42,410 nt of DNA from Alphaproteobacteria bacterium (GTDB taxonomy: Bacteria; Pseudomonadota; Alphaproteobacteria; Rhizobiales; Rhizobiaceae): the NCBI GenBank assembly GCA_024280375.1, contig JAJRQF010000115.1:1-42410 (forward strand). The letters are read 5' to 3'. Below the pieces are notes generated by a model that was not told where the DNA came from, did no database searches, and worked only from the letters and a program-made list of their open reading frames with translations. Positions 18,381-26,122 of the stretch are shown piece after piece (positions within the stretch are counted from its first letter, which is position 1; the number at the start of each line of letters is the position of its first letter). A program made the position numbers and the translations under genes.

Positions 18381-18398
18381 TATTACGTTAACGTAATA
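18381..18398. promoter_or_regulatory. Perfect 18-base palindrome TATTACGTTAACGTAATA
   Basis: The sequence reads identically on both strands over 18 bases. It abuts the 5' end of the serine hydrolase gene, where a repressor or activator would overlap the transcript start. Such length and perfection are typical of a dimeric regulator operator (for example TetR, LacI or MarR type), but no regulator gene is adjacent. Chance occurrence of an 18-base perfect palindrome is low. Confidence 0.6.
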
Positions 18399-18620
18399 TA
18401 CGAGGAAAGAGTGAAATGCTATAGGAAAAGCGGTGGGTTTTCGGCCTTTGTCTCTCCACCGCCATCCCCGTGTAAGGTAAGTAATCCACGGGTGCTGGCG
18501 AAGGGATAATATCCGGGATCCATTATACCAATCAGCTTACAGAGAATTGTAATAGGTTCCGGCTCGCGCTCCACTTGGCCGGAATGACGGCGTGGGGGGT
18601 GGATGCAACTAATTCAGCAA

Positions 18621-20447
18621 TCAATCATCATCGCGTTTCATCCACCCAAAAAACTTCGGATATTTCTTGCCCAACCTGTTCCGAATTGATTTCCCTGCTG
18701 CAAAGCCCATTGCACCACGATTGGCCAATTTGGCCGCTTTCTTCGCATCCTCACGACCCGCTTCGTAAGAAGCATCAACATAATGATCCTCTATGCCTTG
18801 AATATAAGCTGCTTTTCCGGTTTCACCCAATCTTGCAGCATTTTCTACACCAGCCCCATTTAATATCTCGCGCGAAATATTGTTGACACTTTCTATCTGG
18901 TCGGCGGCCTTAACTATTTGGGTTAATCGGCCTGTCACCACCGGTGGCATTTCAATTGATTGCAGATTTTCCGGTACAGCACCAATTGAATCCAAAGCAT
19001 CTGGAATAGATACATCCACAATAATATTTACGTCATCGCTTCGAAGAACATTGCCAAAATCTGAAACATCCTGATCAAGATCATCAAAGTCAATATTCTC
19101 AAGATCAGTTTCCAGTTTATCACGGTTAAACTGCCGTCTTTCAGAAAACCGATCCAGATAGTCACGCAGTTGCCTCAATAATGTACAATATCTGGTTGAT
19201 AAAGTTGTCGGCCACTGGTCATTGATCAAATCAATCTGATCCGAAAGTTGTGCCTCACGGAAAATAAGCTGGAACAATAATACTGCATCCGGTTTTGTAT
19301 CTGGCATCAAGTTTGCAGTCTCAGCCAATAAAGCTAAACCACGTTTGTCAAAATTTGACTGTTGAGCCGCATTCGCAAGAGCTGCAATTTCATTTCGTAA
19401 TGCCTGAGCAAATGCCGCCAGTAATTCATCCTTTAATTCCGCATGCATCGGTGCGGTTGATTGAACAAGGCGACCATTAACCCAAACCGGCTGCACACTG
19501 GCAGACTTTATTGGCGGAACTGAAGCGGTCTCTTGCTCTTCGTCATCCAATTGCCGCTGTTCTGCATCTCCGGCATCCCAGATACGGGCTTCTGCCAGCC
19601 ACTCGGAAATATCTTTGCTGATTTTCGCAAAGTCTTGTTCCCAGAATTTGTTAGGTCGACTGGCAATATTTAGGGTTAGTTCTTTTTCGCGAACGGCGGA
19701 AAGATCGAAAAAAGATTTGCCGTTGAGGACGTTACTGTACCAGTTGATCCAGACTTGGTGATGTTTGGATTGGCGTATCAAAATGCGGTTCAATTCCACT
19801 CTCTGATCATACATCCAATCAGGCTCGCCATCCGGCCAAAGACGGGTGTTCATAAGCAGTTCTGCTGCACTGCTATTTACTGGGCGCGAAGCCAGCCAAT
19901 TGGCATCATGCGAAATGGTGTTCCAAATATCCACGATTCCGTTTGGAACAATTTCTGAATTATTAGATGCATAAGTAGCACCGTAAAGTTCATAATTAGA
20001 AGCAAAATTTCCAACCGTATTAATTGCTGCGCGCGCGGTATCAATTGGATTTACTTCTTTAGCTAGGAATGTGGTGATTGCGATTTGCACCGTATGAATA
20101 ACATTGGCAGCGGAAATATTAAATTTATCTTTGGAATCTGCGGCATATAGGGCAACTGTTGCTGCTTTGGTTGCTTCCGATATAGCAGCACCAAACTCAT
20201 TAGTTGACCATTTGCCGACTGCCAAAATAATAAAACACGAACGGTAAACTGAAAGCGTTAATCTGTTTTTCTCAGCCTCATTTAATACATCACTTTGATA
20301 GACCGTCCCTGCCAAAGGCAAAACCCGCAATGCGGTACGCGCAGCAATTACCTGCGCCCATTCGGCAGACTTGCCTTGTAGCCAGAATTCAAGTCCTTCG
20401 GGAGTAATGAAATTTAGTTTAATGGCCAATGAAATTGCTTTGCTCAA
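18621..20447 (-). CDS. Large hypothetical protein with Trp-Tyr-x-x-x-Leu-x-Gly motif
   Basis: A 608-residue protein of unknown function. It appears mostly helical, without signal peptide. The N-terminus contains WAQVIAARTALRVLPL (about 30-45). A central motif, HHQVWINWYSNVLNGKSF followed by an NKFWEQDFAKISKDISEWL segment (about 225-285), recalls a module I associate with uncharacterised rhizobial proteins that repeat a W-x-x-WY-x-x-x-L-x-G pattern. The middle (about 285-330) is acidic and probably flexible; the C-terminus (about 545-608) is Ala/Lys/Gly rich and basic. Codon use matches its neighbours. It is monocistronic between two intergenic stretches of about 240 bases. I infer no function. 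Confidence 0.8.
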   Translation of the reverse strand: MSKAISLAIKLNFITPEGLEFWLQGKSAEWAQVIAARTALRVLPLAGTVYQSDVLNEAEKNRLTLSVYRSCFIILAVGKWSTNEFGAAISEATKAATVALYAADSKDKFNISAANVIHTVQIAITTFLAKEVNPIDTARAAINTVGNFASNYELYGATYASNNSEIVPNGIVDIWNTISHDANWLASRPVNSSAAELLMNTRLWPDGEPDWMYDQRVELNRILIRQSKHHQVWINWYSNVLNGKSFFDLSAVREKELTLNIASRPNKFWEQDFAKISKDISEWLAEARIWDAGDAEQRQLDDEEQETASVPPIKSASVQPVWVNGRLVQSTAPMHAELKDELLAAFAQALRNEIAALANAAQQSNFDKRGLALLAETANLMPDTKPDAVLLFQLIFREAQLSDQIDLINDQWPTTLSTRYCTLLRQLRDYLDRFSERRQFNRDKLETDLENIDFDDLDQDVSDFGNVLRSDDVNIIVDVSIPDALDSIGAVPENLQSIEMPPVVTGRLTQIVKAADQIESVNNISREILNGAGVENAARLGETGKAAYIQGIEDHYVDASYEAGREDAKKAAKLANRGAMGFAAGKSIRNRLGKKYPKFFGWMKRDDD

Positions 20448-20688
20448 ATATGTTTCAACCTATGATGGCGCTGGGTGGGTGTAATTGCAAGCGGGAGCAG
20501 ATTATTGTCACCTGTATTACCCCCTCCCGACTTCGCTGCGCTCAGCCACCCCCCCCCTGAAAGGGAGAGGGTTGGAACCAGCGGAAAATATCAGCAACAA
20601 ATTATTTATGAACGCGCAGCAAACTACTCCTCCATCAAATGGAATGGGGTGGCAGGTCGCCACTTTACCCGGCAAAGTGAGGCGGTTG

Positions 20689-21102
20689 TTATTTTACATT
20701 AATGTTGAAGTTAAATACGCGAACACTTGTATAGCCAGTACCGTCAACACCGCGCGGGAAGCTGAAATAAACCTTTGCCTTGTCGGCACCCCGATATCCG
20801 CGTTTGGATTTATAATAAACCGCCATGCCTTTTGCTACTTTTCCTTTGCAATGGCCTTTCCCGGGCAGTTTCCCGCGAAATTTCTTTATCGTGATGGTGC
20901 CATGCGCAGGTTTTTTGTACTCAACCTTCGGGTAGGCCATAGCACCGCAATCTCTTGGATCAAAAACTGAAAAATTGAACAGTTGGACAGTTTTTCCAGA
21001 CCGGACTTTAGAATTATAGGTCTTGGCGAATGCGCTCGTGCTGCTTGTAGCAACAGCCGCGGTCAATATGATTGCTGAAAAAAGTGACTTGCTGAATGTC
21101 AT
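20689..21102 (-). CDS. Small secreted protein of unknown function
   Basis: A 137-residue protein with a clear signal peptide (about 1-26, hydrophobic core SAIILTAAVATSS, cleavage after SAFA). The mature part is basic, rich in Lys, Tyr, Phe and Gly, with two cysteines (in DPRDCGAMAY and GKGHCKGKVA) that could form a disulfide. A strand-rich pattern (VQLFNFSVFD, GTITIKKF, AKVYFSFP, VRVFNFNINV) suggests an Ig-like or beta-sandwich periplasmic protein. The start at 21102 places the signal peptide correctly and has AGGG upstream; the frame extends to 21180 but that part looks non-coding. Family not recognised. Confidence 0.75.
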   Translation of the reverse strand: MTFSKSLFSAIILTAAVATSSTSAFAKTYNSKVRSGKTVQLFNFSVFDPRDCGAMAYPKVEYKKPAHGTITIKKFRGKLPGKGHCKGKVAKGMAVYYKSKRGYRGADKAKVYFSFPRGVDGTGYTSVRVFNFNINVK

Positions 21103-21237
21103 TGGTTCTGCCCTTGATTGAATAAACTGAGCCAACCATATTTCGGTGCAACAGAGCAAGTCAACAACCAATAGACGCAATTACTGGCATCGGCTGTGTT
21201 TAGTGCTCACTTTTAATTTCATTCGATTGCGCGTCAA

Positions 21238-21278
21238 TTCAAATCGCACGTTGAGCAACGCAAAGCGCAAGATTTGAA
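21238..21278. repeat. Hairpin element, arms TTCAAATC / GATTTGAA
   Basis: Perfect 8-base arms TTCAAATC (21238-21245) and GATTTGAA (21271-21278) enclose GCACGT...GCGCAA, the core shared by the other hairpins of this family at 21525, 22307, 28808, 29114, 29336 and 29421. It is followed by ATCACTAAAT, as is the copy at 22307. Confidence 0.75.
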
Positions 21279-21289
21279 TCACTAAATAT

Positions 21290-21440
21290 GCGCATCGCTT
21301 TGTTTAATCGTTCGCTTGCGCGTAAACACGTGCGCTCTCTTTGTTTAAGCGTTCGCTTGCGCGAGTAAGACACCGAAGAGGTGTCCGGCCGGTCAGGCCG
21401 CGCCCGCGCAGGCCTGAGCGAAGCGAAGTGTTGCCGTGAG
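21290..21440. repeat. Repeat-rich intergenic stretch with GC hairpins
   Basis: Two units of the CGTTCGCTTGCGCG type lie at about 21329 and 21350, related to the 41-base array at 22357-22573. They are followed by compact GC-rich palindromes: GACACC-GAAGA-GGTGTC at 21368-21384, and CGGCC/GGCCG just after. No coding frame is convincing. The stretch probably forms several small hairpins between the secreted-protein gene and the methyltransferase gene. Confidence 0.6.
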
Positions 21441-21452
21441 CGAAATCAAAGC

Positions 21453-21567
21453 GTGCGATTACTCTTTTTATTGGCTTAAATCTTGCGCATCGCTACGCTC
21501 TACGTGCGATTACTCATTTTATTGGCTTAAATCTTGCGCATCGCTACGCTCTACGTGCGATTTAAGC
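21453..21567. repeat. 51-base tandem repeat ending in a hairpin at the methyltransferase stop codon
   Basis: GTGCGAT recurs at 21453, 21504 and 21555, with a 51-base period made of ATTACTC, TTTTATTGGCTTAAATC, TTGCGCATCGCTACGCTC and TACGTGCG. The last unit forms a hairpin with 9-base perfect arms, GCTTAAATC (21525-21533) and GATTTAAGC (21559-21567). The right arm includes the stop codon and last codon of the methyltransferase gene, so its mRNA ends in this stem. Confidence 0.75.
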
Positions 21568-22266
21568 TTTTTTCCAAACCTGAAAAACATGTGGAATGGA
21601 TTTATCAGCGCGGGTGACTACGTAATTAGATTCAGAATCAAGTTCGAAACCTAAGCTCTTGAAAATATTATACTCCGAGGGCTTTAGATGCCAAGGCGGG
21701 CCATTGGCTTCCTCACCCTCTTCCCGCGTGCGGGCGATGGTCAAAAGCGTGCCACCCGGAGCCACAAGCGAGGCAATAGCCTTTGAAATACCCTCATGCA
21801 TGGCCTCCGGCACCGCCTGAATTGTATAGCATTCATAGACCAGATCAAAACCGCCAACCCAGTCTTTCGGCAGGTCAAACAGATCGCCATGGGTAAAATT
21901 TACACCGCTATCTGGAAAGCGTTCCTTTGCCCAATCAATCGCCGTATTGGCAATATCAAAACCAACCGTATCATAACCGGCCTCAGCCATTGCAACCGCG
22001 TGATCACCCAATCCGCAGGCAACATCTGCCGCGCGCATGGAACTGTTCGTTGCAGGATTAGCCGTCAACCATTCTGCCAATTGCGGCTTGGGGGCAAGGT
22101 CTGCCCACGGTACTTGCGCGCCATCACCCTCGGCCCGATCATAGACCATATTAAAAAAGCCTTCGCGTTTGGGCTCGCTACCCAATGCACCCTTGTCCAG
22201 TGCATTAACTTCCTTGCGCGCGGCGACACGCCGGGCTTCGAAATCTTGATTATTACTGTCACTCAC
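21562..22266 (-). CDS. Class I SAM-dependent methyltransferase
   Basis: A 234-residue cytoplasmic methyltransferase. The SAM-binding motif I is AADVACGLGDHAVAMAEAG (about 80-98), motif II VGFDIANTAIDWAKE (about 102-116) ends the second strand with an acidic residue, HGDLFDLPKDW gives motif III, and FDLVYECYTIQAVP (about 140-153) is the post-III substrate region. The fold resembles small-molecule methyltransferases of the TehB/thiopurine type, but the substrate cannot be read. The C-terminus ends VWKKA, and the final codons lie in a repeat hairpin arm. It lies between repeat arrays on the same strand as holC and gmk. Confidence 0.88.
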   Translation of the reverse strand: MSDSNNQDFEARRVAARKEVNALDKGALGSEPKREGFFNMVYDRAEGDGAQVPWADLAPKPQLAEWLTANPATNSSMRAADVACGLGDHAVAMAEAGYDTVGFDIANTAIDWAKERFPDSGVNFTHGDLFDLPKDWVGGFDLVYECYTIQAVPEAMHEGISKAIASLVAPGGTLLTIARTREEGEEANGPPWHLKPSEYNIFKSLGFELDSESNYVVTRADKSIPHVFQVWKKA

Positions 22267-22306
22267 GGCTATTCCTCACTTTGTTCGGGCCTGCGAGGCG
22301 CGTTAA

Positions 22307-22347
22307 TTCAATTCGCACGTTAAGCAACGCGAAGCGCAAGATTTGAA
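22307..22347. repeat. Hairpin element, arms TTCAATTC / GATTTGAA
   Basis: Second copy of the TTCAAATC-type hairpin: TTCAATTC at 22307-22314 and GATTTGAA at 22340-22347, one mismatch in the stem, with the same GCACGT...GCGCAA core and the same trailing ATCACTAAAT. It lies directly upstream (methyltransferase side) of the 41-base array. Confidence 0.7.
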
Positions 22348-22356
22348 TCACTAAAT

Positions 22357-22573
22357 TTGCGCTCACTTTTGTATCCCGTTCGCTTGCGCGTAAACACGTG
22401 CGCTCACTTTAGTATCCCGTTCGCTTGCGCGTAAACACGTGCGCTCACTTTAGTATCCCGTTCGCTTGCGCGTAAACACGTGCGCTCACTTTAGTATTCC
22501 GTTCGCTTGCGCGTAAACACGTGCGCTCACTTTAGTTTTCCGTTCGCTTGCGCGTAAACACGTGCGCTCACTT
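22357..22573. repeat. 41-base tandem array, five units
   Basis: Five consecutive copies of GTTCGCTTGCGCGTAAACAC followed by GTGCGCTCACTT and a variable 9-base join (TTAGTATCC, TTAGTATTC, TTAGTTTTC) start near 22379, 22420, 22461, 22502 and 22543, preceded by a partial unit. Each contains the imperfect palindrome GCGCGTAAACACGTGCGC. Units differ at only a few positions, so the array expanded recently. It occupies the gap between methyltransferase and holC, and dispersed copies lie at 29070-29520. Confidence 0.85.
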
Positions 22574-22590
22574 GGTGCTCTACGTGCGAT

Positions 22591-23052
22591 TTAAGCTTTC
22601 TTCTCCCAGCCGCCATTAATATTCTGCTGCCAGTAGGTTATCTGATGGCCAGCCTCTTTCTCCGCCTTCCAGCGCAGGCGCGCCTGTGCCACAGCATCAT
22701 TGTCGTGACCATCAAACATATAGATGGCGCGGGTGTAAGATGAAAGGTCCGGCGACTCCGCTCCATCGACCATAAAGCGCACATTTGCGTGATTGGGATT
22801 ATCCGCTGCGGTGGTCAGCCAAATCGGTTGGTCTGCCACATCATCATCCTTTGGCAGGGAACCCTCCGCCGCATGGGGCAGAAAACTATCATCACGATAG
22901 GCCCATAAATGGGTATCGAGGCTATCGCGGCGCTTCTCGCTGCCTAACTGCACAACCACTTTCCACTCGCGCTCCAGACATTTTTCCAGCAAGCCCGGCA
23001 AGGCGCGTTCCAAGGTGTGTTCCGACAGATGATAAAATAAAACTTCGCTCAT
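22591..23052 (-). CDS. holC: DNA polymerase III subunit chi
   Basis: A 153-residue HolC (chi), which links the clamp-loader complex to single-strand binding protein through SSB's C-terminal peptide. Family features seen: N-terminal EVLFYHLSEHTLERALPGLLEKCLE, then the LDTHLWAYRDDSFLPHA segment (about 45-61) with the D-x-x-LW-x-Y-x-x-x-x-FLPH signature, PIWLTT (about 76), and YMFDGHDNDAVAQARLRW (about 110-128). In many alphaproteobacteria holC follows pepA on the same strand; here it is 6.8 kb away and inverted, next to gmk. Its last codons and stop share sequence with the repeat at the methyltransferase stop. Confidence 0.95.
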   Translation of the reverse strand: MSEVLFYHLSEHTLERALPGLLEKCLEREWKVVVQLGSEKRRDSLDTHLWAYRDDSFLPHAAEGSLPKDDDVADQPIWLTTAADNPNHANVRFMVDGAESPDLSSYTRAIYMFDGHDNDAVAQARLRWKAEKEAGHQITYWQQNINGGWEKKA

Positions 23053-23120
23053 AATTTATAGCTCACGGCTATTCCTCACTTTGTTCGGGCCTGCGCTGGC
23101 GCGGTGCACAAGCACCGGTT

Positions 23121-23164
23121 CGCTCTTCGCTCACTTTGTTTCCCGTTCGCTCTTCGCTCACCTT
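23121..23164. repeat. Short direct repeat TTCGCTCTTCGCTCAC
   Basis: Two copies of TTCGCTCTTCGCTCAC, separated by TTTGTTTCCCG, lie in the gap between gmk and holC. Together with CACGGCTATTCCTCACTTTG at 23067, which also occurs at 22264, it shows that the same repetitive material flanks holC on both sides. Confidence 0.6.
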
Positions 23165-23195
23165 CACAATCAATCTGAAACCCAATAGCTCACGG

Positions 23196-23834
23196 CTAAC
23201 CCAACAAAGTAGCGACAAAATCATGCAGACCAGGGCGGCGATCGCGGCGCAGCCGTTCAGCAGTCAAAATTGCACGCACTTCAGAAAATGCCTTGCCGAG
23301 GTCATCATTGATGACAACAAAATCATATTCGCCCCAGTGCTCGATCTCCTTGCGGGAATTATGCAAACGCTGATCAATCACCTCGGGCGCATCTTCGGCA
23401 CGGCGCTCCAGTCTTGAACGCAACTCCGCCATCGATGGCGGTAAAATAAAGACAGACACCACATCTGTGCGGACTTTTTCAAACAATTGCAGCGCGCCCT
23501 GATAATCAATATCAAACAACATATCGCGGCCCTCGGCCATTGCCTGCTCTACCGGTTCTCGTGGCGTGCCGTAGTAATTTCCGTGTACTTTTGCCGATTC
23601 CAGCAACCCATCAGCTTTTTGAATACCGGCAAATTCGCGTTCAGAAATAAACCGGTAATCTGTTCCATCAACCTCGTTGCCGCGGCGTTTGCGAGTGGTG
23701 ACGGAAACCGACATTTCAAGTTCTGGCTCATCGCGTAACAGGTTGCGGCAAATGGTTGATTTCCCCGCCCCGGAAGGTGAGGACAACACAAACATCAAGC
23801 CACGGCGTTCAATCGGAATGGTTGGAATTGACAA
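23196..23834 (-). CDS. gmk: Guanylate kinase
   Basis: A 212-residue guanylate kinase that phosphorylates GMP to GDP with ATP. Seen: P-loop SSPSGAGKS (about 18-26), the GMP-binding region [19 protein letters not shown] (about 44-62), [10 protein letters not shown] (about 109-118) and the lid [17 protein letters not shown] (about 137-153). The start is probably TTG at 23834, because AGGGGG lies six bases upstream; an internal ATG at 23795 would cut close to the P-loop. It is the last gene of the fab-mltG-yicC-gmk run, ten bases after yicC. About 140 repeat-containing bases separate it from holC. Confidence 0.97.
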   Translation of the reverse strand: MSIPTIPIERRGLMFVLSSPSGAGKSTICRNLLRDEPELEMSVSVTTRKRRGNEVDGTDYRFISEREFAGIQKADGLLESAKVHGNYYGTPREPVEQAMAEGRDMLFDIDYQGALQLFEKVRTDVVSVFILPPSMAELRSRLERRAEDAPEVIDQRLHNSRKEIEHWGEYDFVVINDDLGKAFSEVRAILTAERLRRDRRPGLHDFVATLLG

Positions 23835-23843
23835 ACAAGCCCC

Positions 23844-24740
23844 CTATTCGAGATTCTGTATCTGTTCACGAAACTGGTCTATTACGACCTTTAATTCAAG
23901 CCCGATCGCGGTTACATCGCGCGCATTGGATTTTGAACACAGGGTATTGGACTCGCGATTAAATTCCTGCGCCAGAAATTCTAGCTTTCGCCCCACTGGC
24001 CCCCCGGCATTCAACAATTCACGCACCGCTTCCACATGGGCAAAAAGGCGGTCTATCTCCTCGCGAATATCGGCCTTGGTGGCCAAAAAAGCCGCCTCTT
24101 GGTGCAGACGGTCCGCATCGAGATTATTGGCGCTTTGCATTAGAAGAGCCACCTGTTCGCCAAGCCGCGCTTGAATGGCCTCAACGGAGCGGGCGGGATT
24201 TTCCTCTGCCTGTTTTGTCAGCGCTTCAATCTGGTCGAGATTATCGACCAGCACGCGGCCCATTGCGGCACCCTCGCCTTCGCGGCTGATCTGCAGCGCA
24301 TCGAGTGCCGATTGAAGACCGGCCAAGACGGCGGTATTCAAAGCGCCCTGCTCTTCCTCGCTGATTTTTGCATCTGAGTTTTCCAGTACCCCGCGCAGGG
24401 ACAAAAGCCCCTCGACATTTTGCACAGGCTGACCAATGCGCTTTGAGACCTGCTCGGCCGCCGCAATAACCGCATCCAGTGCGGCTTGATTGATCGTTGG
24501 AATACCGGCGGCACTCTCGCGCTCGACGTTCAGGCCCACTTGCATGTTTCCACGCTTGAAACGGTTGGAAAACTGTTTGCGAACCTCAACCTCGAGAGGT
24601 TCAAAACCTGGCGGCATGCGCAATCGCACATCCAGCCCCTTGCCGTTGACAGATTTGATTTGCCAATGCCAATCGGTGTCGCCCTGACGACCGGATGCAT
24701 CGGCATAGCCCGTCATGCTTTGCAGATTCAAATTAGACAA
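23844..24740 (-). CDS. yicC: YicC family endoribonuclease / stress-induced protein
   Basis: A 298-residue YicC. It has the typical N-terminal SMTGYA, the WQIKSVNGKGLDVRLRMP segment (about 27-44), and the conserved C-terminal domain (about 215-298) with REEIDRLFAHVEAVRELL, GRKLEFLAQEFNREANT-like and GLELKVVIDQFREQIQNLE. E. coli YicC is an endoribonuclease acting on small RNAs; the same activity here is inferred from homology. The start is not settled: TTG at 24740 has GGGGGA upstream, TTG at 24731 would give the family-like start NLQSMTG, and ATG at 24716 begins inside the motif. It lies between mltG and gmk with short spacings. Confidence 0.93.
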   Translation of the reverse strand: MSNLNLQSMTGYADASGRQGDTDWHWQIKSVNGKGLDVRLRMPPGFEPLEVEVRKQFSNRFKRGNMQVGLNVERESAAGIPTINQAALDAVIAAAEQVSKRIGQPVQNVEGLLSLRGVLENSDAKISEEEQGALNTAVLAGLQSALDALQISREGEGAAMGRVLVDNLDQIEALTKQAEENPARSVEAIQARLGEQVALLMQSANNLDADRLHQEAAFLATKADIREEIDRLFAHVEAVRELLNAGGPVGRKLEFLAQEFNRESNTLCSKSNARDVTAIGLELKVVIDQFREQIQNLE

Positions 24741-24760
24741 TAATCCCCCAGTCTGAACTT

Positions 24761-25948
24761 TTATTCTTTCGGTGCGGCAGCCTCATCTTTTGCTGCTTTT
24801 GCCGCTTTCGCAGCCCGCTGTTTTTCAATTTTGCGCCACTTTACAACATTATTTTCATGTTCTTTCAGTGTTTTTGCAAAAACATGACCTCCGGTGCCAT
24901 CGGCCACAAAAAACAGGAAATCCGATTTTGCCGGACGAGCAACAGCTTCCATCGCCGCGCGGCCAGGATTTGCAATTGGCCCGGGCGGCAGTGCAGGAAT
25001 TGTATAGGTATTATAGGGCGTCGGTTTTCTAATATCTGAACGGTAAATCGGCCGATCTTTTGGTTTGCCCGCCCCACCAAAAATACCATAAATTATGGTC
25101 GGGTCAGACTGCAACCGCATACCTTTGTTAAGCCGATTAATGAAAATTGATGCCACCAATGGTCTTTCGCTGCCAACTCCGGTTTCTTTTTCAACGATTG
25201 ATGCAAGTGTTACCAACTCGCTCGGCGTGGAAATCGGCAGGTTTGGATCGCGGCTTTTCCAAATCTCGTCCAAAACCTTCTTTTGCCCATCCATCATTTG
25301 TTTGACAATTTTCTCGCGGGTATCGCCACGCTGAAAACTATAGGTTTCGGGCAATAGGGTGCCTTCAGCAGGAACCGCAGGCATTTCACCCGTTAGTGTC
25401 GCGTTATTTGCCAGGCGGCGAAAAATCTGAATGGAGGTTAGCCCTTCAGGGGCGGTGAATGCATGAAGAATTGCCTTGCCCTTGGTCAAGGTTTCCATGA
25501 CCTCACGCATACTCATGGCCGGGCTGAAAGCATATTCGCCAGCTTTCAAATTTCGTTGTACCTTGTAGGCGCGAACACCCATCTTAAACAGAAGTGGTTG
25601 CCCTATAACATTTTTTCGCACCAGCATGCTGGTGATTGTGTCTAATCCCGAGCCCTTGGAGATTGCAACAGTGGTATCATCTTTCAGAGGTCCCGGCGCG
25701 TCAAAGCTCTGCTTGCCGAGGTAAATTGCAACCCCAATCAAGACGATGGTCAATACCGTGCTTGACATTAAAAAGTTGAAAAACACCACGGCCTTGTTGC
25801 GCGCCTTGCCCGAACGTCTGGATGCCTTATCGACATCGTCGGGTACAAAGACAGGATCATTTAGCGGCGCATCATCGTTTGCATGGCCAAACTGGCTTGC
25901 GGATATATCTGGCACCGGGGTCAAATAGTCAGGATTGCTGGTATTCAC
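24761..25948 (-). CDS. mltG: Endolytic murein transglycosylase MltG
   Basis: A 395-residue inner-membrane enzyme that cleaves nascent glycan strands and so limits peptidoglycan chain length. A cytoplasmic N-terminus (about 1-50) precedes one membrane segment (about 52-75, AVVFFNFLMSSTVLTIVLIGV). A LysM-like region follows (about 95-150), then the YceG catalytic domain with ASIVEKETG (about 228), which carries the catalytic Glu, NRLNKGMRLQSDPTIIYG (about 248-265) and YNTYTIPALPPGPIANPG (about 291-308). The C-terminus is Lys/Ala rich. The start codon is GTG. In alphaproteobacteria mltG regularly follows fabF, as here. Confidence 0.96.
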   Translation of the reverse strand: MNTSNPDYLTPVPDISASQFGHANDDAPLNDPVFVPDDVDKASRRSGKARNKAVVFFNFLMSSTVLTIVLIGVAIYLGKQSFDAPGPLKDDTTVAISKGSGLDTITSMLVRKNVIGQPLLFKMGVRAYKVQRNLKAGEYAFSPAMSMREVMETLTKGKAILHAFTAPEGLTSIQIFRRLANNATLTGEMPAVPAEGTLLPETYSFQRGDTREKIVKQMMDGQKKVLDEIWKSRDPNLPISTPSELVTLASIVEKETGVGSERPLVASIFINRLNKGMRLQSDPTIIYGIFGGAGKPKDRPIYRSDIRKPTPYNTYTIPALPPGPIANPGRAAMEAVARPAKSDFLFFVADGTGGHVFAKTLKEHENNVVKWRKIEKQRAAKAAKAAKDEAAAPKE

Positions 25949-26122
25949 GATTATGTACTTCTGTTCTGGATTGAATATTCTGGAATACAGAATCGGTTAT
26001 GATTATGGCTAAATCAGGAAATTAATCCACTTGCTAACATTCATTCACAACCAACTGGTCGTTTTTATGTCATTGCCTGCTGCGTGAAACCCTCAGAACG
26101 AAGCCTGTTTTCAAGGATTTTG

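Noticed and set aside
22357-22573. Tandem array that at first sight could be a CRISPR array
   Set aside because: The 41-base units are repeated whole, with only a few varying bases between them; there are no unique spacers of uniform length and no cas genes.
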